NCBI RefSeq assembly: GCF_016698645.1
Contig: NZ_CP068047.1
Coordinates: forward strand, 3,073,001-3,137,000
Reading direction: 5' to 3'
Origin: Devosia oryziradicis
GTDB taxonomy: Bacteria; Pseudomonadota; Alphaproteobacteria; Rhizobiales; Devosiaceae
DNA: 64,000 bases
Below, piece by piece: positions 63,044 through 64,000 of this stretch. Each line of letters begins with the position of its first letter. The stretch's first letter is position 1. Both the position numbers and the translations under genes were made by a program. The notes beneath the pieces are model-generated. The model searched no databases and was not told the DNA's origin. It worked only from the letters and a program-made list of their open reading frames with translations.

Positions 63044-63817
63044 ATGACGCAGCTCACAATCCCCGATCTTGCCGGCAAGGCCGTGCTCGTCACCGGTGCC
63101 TCGACCGGCATCGGCGCCGCCCTCGCCAAGGCGCTCGGCGCCCAGGGCGCGCTGGTCGGCGTGCACTATAATTCAAGCAAGGATGCTGCCGAGGCGGTCG
63201 CCAATGCGGTCAAGGATGCCGGCGGCAGCGCCTTCCTCGTGCGCGCCGATGCCTCGCGCTCCACCGAGATCGCCCGCGCCGTCGAGGATACCGCCACGGC
63301 CTTCGGCCGGCTCGATGGCCTGGTCAACAATGCCGGCGGCATGGTCGGTCGAATGGCCTATGCCGATATGGACGATGCCTATTACGACAAGGTCATGGAC
63401 CTCAACGGCCGCTCGGTGATCGCGGCATCACGCGCCGCCATCCCCCACCTCAAGCGCCAGGGGGGCTTTATCATCAACACCAGCTCCATCGCCGCGCGCA
63501 ATGGCGCCAGCAATGGCGCCGGGCTCTATGGCTCGTCCAAAGCGTTGGTCAGCAACATCACCCGCGGGATGGCCAAGGAGTTGATCGGCTTCGGCATCCG
63601 CGTCAATGCGGTGGCGCCCGGGGTGATCGATACGCCGTTTCACGAGCGCTACTCGACCGAAGCCCAGCTCAAGGCCAACATCGCCACCGTGCCGCAGGGC
63701 CGCATGGGCACGCCCGAGGAATGCGTCGGCGCCTACCTCTTCCTCGCCTCCGAAAGCCTCTCCGGCTACATCATCGGCCAGGTCATTGAGGTCAATGGCG
63801 GCCAGCTGATGCCCTGA
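63044..63817 (+). CDS. Short-chain dehydrogenase/reductase
   Basis: A 257-residue classical SDR. Cofactor motif TGASTGIGAALAKALG, NNAGG, catalytic Ser in NTSSIAARNG, and YGSSK as the Tyr-x3-Lys pair; SGYIIGQVIEVNGGQLMP ends it. Its position next to a LacI regulator suggests sugar or sugar-acid metabolism. Substrate unknown. Confidence 0.88.
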   Translation: MTQLTIPDLAGKAVLVTGASTGIGAALAKALGAQGALVGVHYNSSKDAAEAVANAVKDAGGSAFLVRADASRSTEIARAVEDTATAFGRLDGLVNNAGGMVGRMAYADMDDAYYDKVMDLNGRSVIAASRAAIPHLKRQGGFIINTSSIAARNGASNGAGLYGSSKALVSNITRGMAKELIGFGIRVNAVAPGVIDTPFHERYSTEAQLKANIATVPQGRMGTPEECVGAYLFLASESLSGYIIGQVIEVNGGQLMP

Positions 63818-63842
63818 TCGCATCGGCTGGAAGCCTCATGGT

Positions 63843-64000
63843 TCAATAGGTGGTGCGCCCGCCCGAGAGGTCGAACACGCTCGCGGTGGTGAAGCTGTTT
63901 TCCTTGCTGACCAGCCAGGCGACCATGGCTGCCGCCTCGTCGACCTCGAGAAAGCGCCCGCGGGGGATACGCACCAGCATGTAGTCGATGAATTCCTTGG
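63843..64000 (-). CDS. C-terminal end of a second SDR (runs off the window)
   Basis: The last 52 codons of a minus-strand gene. The translation (KEFIDYMLVRIPRGRFLEVD, then EAAAMVAWLVSKENSFTTAS and VFDLSGGRTTY) is the C-terminal region of a short-chain dehydrogenase, with the LSGGRTTY ending common in this family. The N-terminus with the cofactor site is outside the window. Confidence 0.82.
   Translation of the reverse strand, partial: KEFIDYMLVRIPRGRFLEVDEAAAMVAWLVSKENSFTTASVFDLSGGRTTY

Overview
The window is GC-rich, densely packed chromosomal DNA from an aerobic alphaproteobacterium. The gene complement fits the Hyphomicrobiales (a Devosia-like organism is plausible): a rhizobial-type rha transport and catabolism locus, the oxygen-dependent cobalamin route (cobG type), a NasST nitrate system, cytochrome bd under an FNR-type regulator, and small DUF1127 proteins. 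I saw no tRNA, rRNA, CRISPR array, phage or insertion sequence. Genus-level assignment is inference.

Layout. 1-3025: start of an asparaginase gene, a secreted SH3-like protein, two tandem paralogous small secreted proteins and an epimerase-family dehydrogenase. 3109-13619: nitrate assimilation (nasT, nasS, a sigma-54 promoter and attenuator leader, nrtA, nrtB, a fused double-ATPase nrtC/D, nasA, cysG) with no nitrite reductase gene. 13747-25159, all on the minus strand: a HutH-like lyase, an Opu-type ABC importer, a hydantoinase, an N-carbamoyl amino acid hydrolase, a DUF917 protein, a TfoX-domain protein and a HutU-like hydratase. 25218-34814: L-rhamnose uptake and catabolism, divergent around rhaR and rhaD, without a kinase gene. 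34876-37372: a GcvA-like LysR regulator, DUF1127 proteins, ybaK and a lipoprotein. 37622-44964: cydX, cydB, cydA, cydD, cydC and an Fnr-type regulator. 45185-48044: copA, cueR, copZ. 48238-53015: a sugar ABC transporter with a divergent LacI regulator. 53400-55674: a DUF305 protein and two ArsR-SRPBCC pairs. 55766-61961: cobF, G, H, I, J, L and M, without cobK. 61958-64000: a LacI regulator, an SDR and the end of another SDR.

The most interesting system is the 13747-25159 operon. It looks like histidine utilisation (hutH, hutU), but the lyase lacks the Ala-Ser-Gly triad that forms the MIO cofactor, the hydratase departs from urocanase signatures, and the usual hutI/hutG partners are replaced by a DUF917 protein, a hydantoinase and a carbamoylase. 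This matches the five-step ergothioneine degradation pathway: ergothionase, thiourocanate hydratase, thiohydantoin desulfurase, hydantoinase and N-carbamoyl-glutamate hydrolase, giving glutamate. An Opu-family importer sits in the middle of the operon and is a strong candidate ergothioneine transporter.

Regulation is unusually readable. There is a sigma-54 promoter followed by an ANTAR-type hairpin and an intrinsic terminator ahead of nrtA; a perfect FNR box between cydA and cydD; a perfect CueR operator ahead of copA and a degenerate one ahead of the DUF305 gene; and dyads next to the rha, LacI and ArsR genes. Two families of palindromic intergenic repeats are scattered through the window, and one copy has inserted in frame inside cydD.
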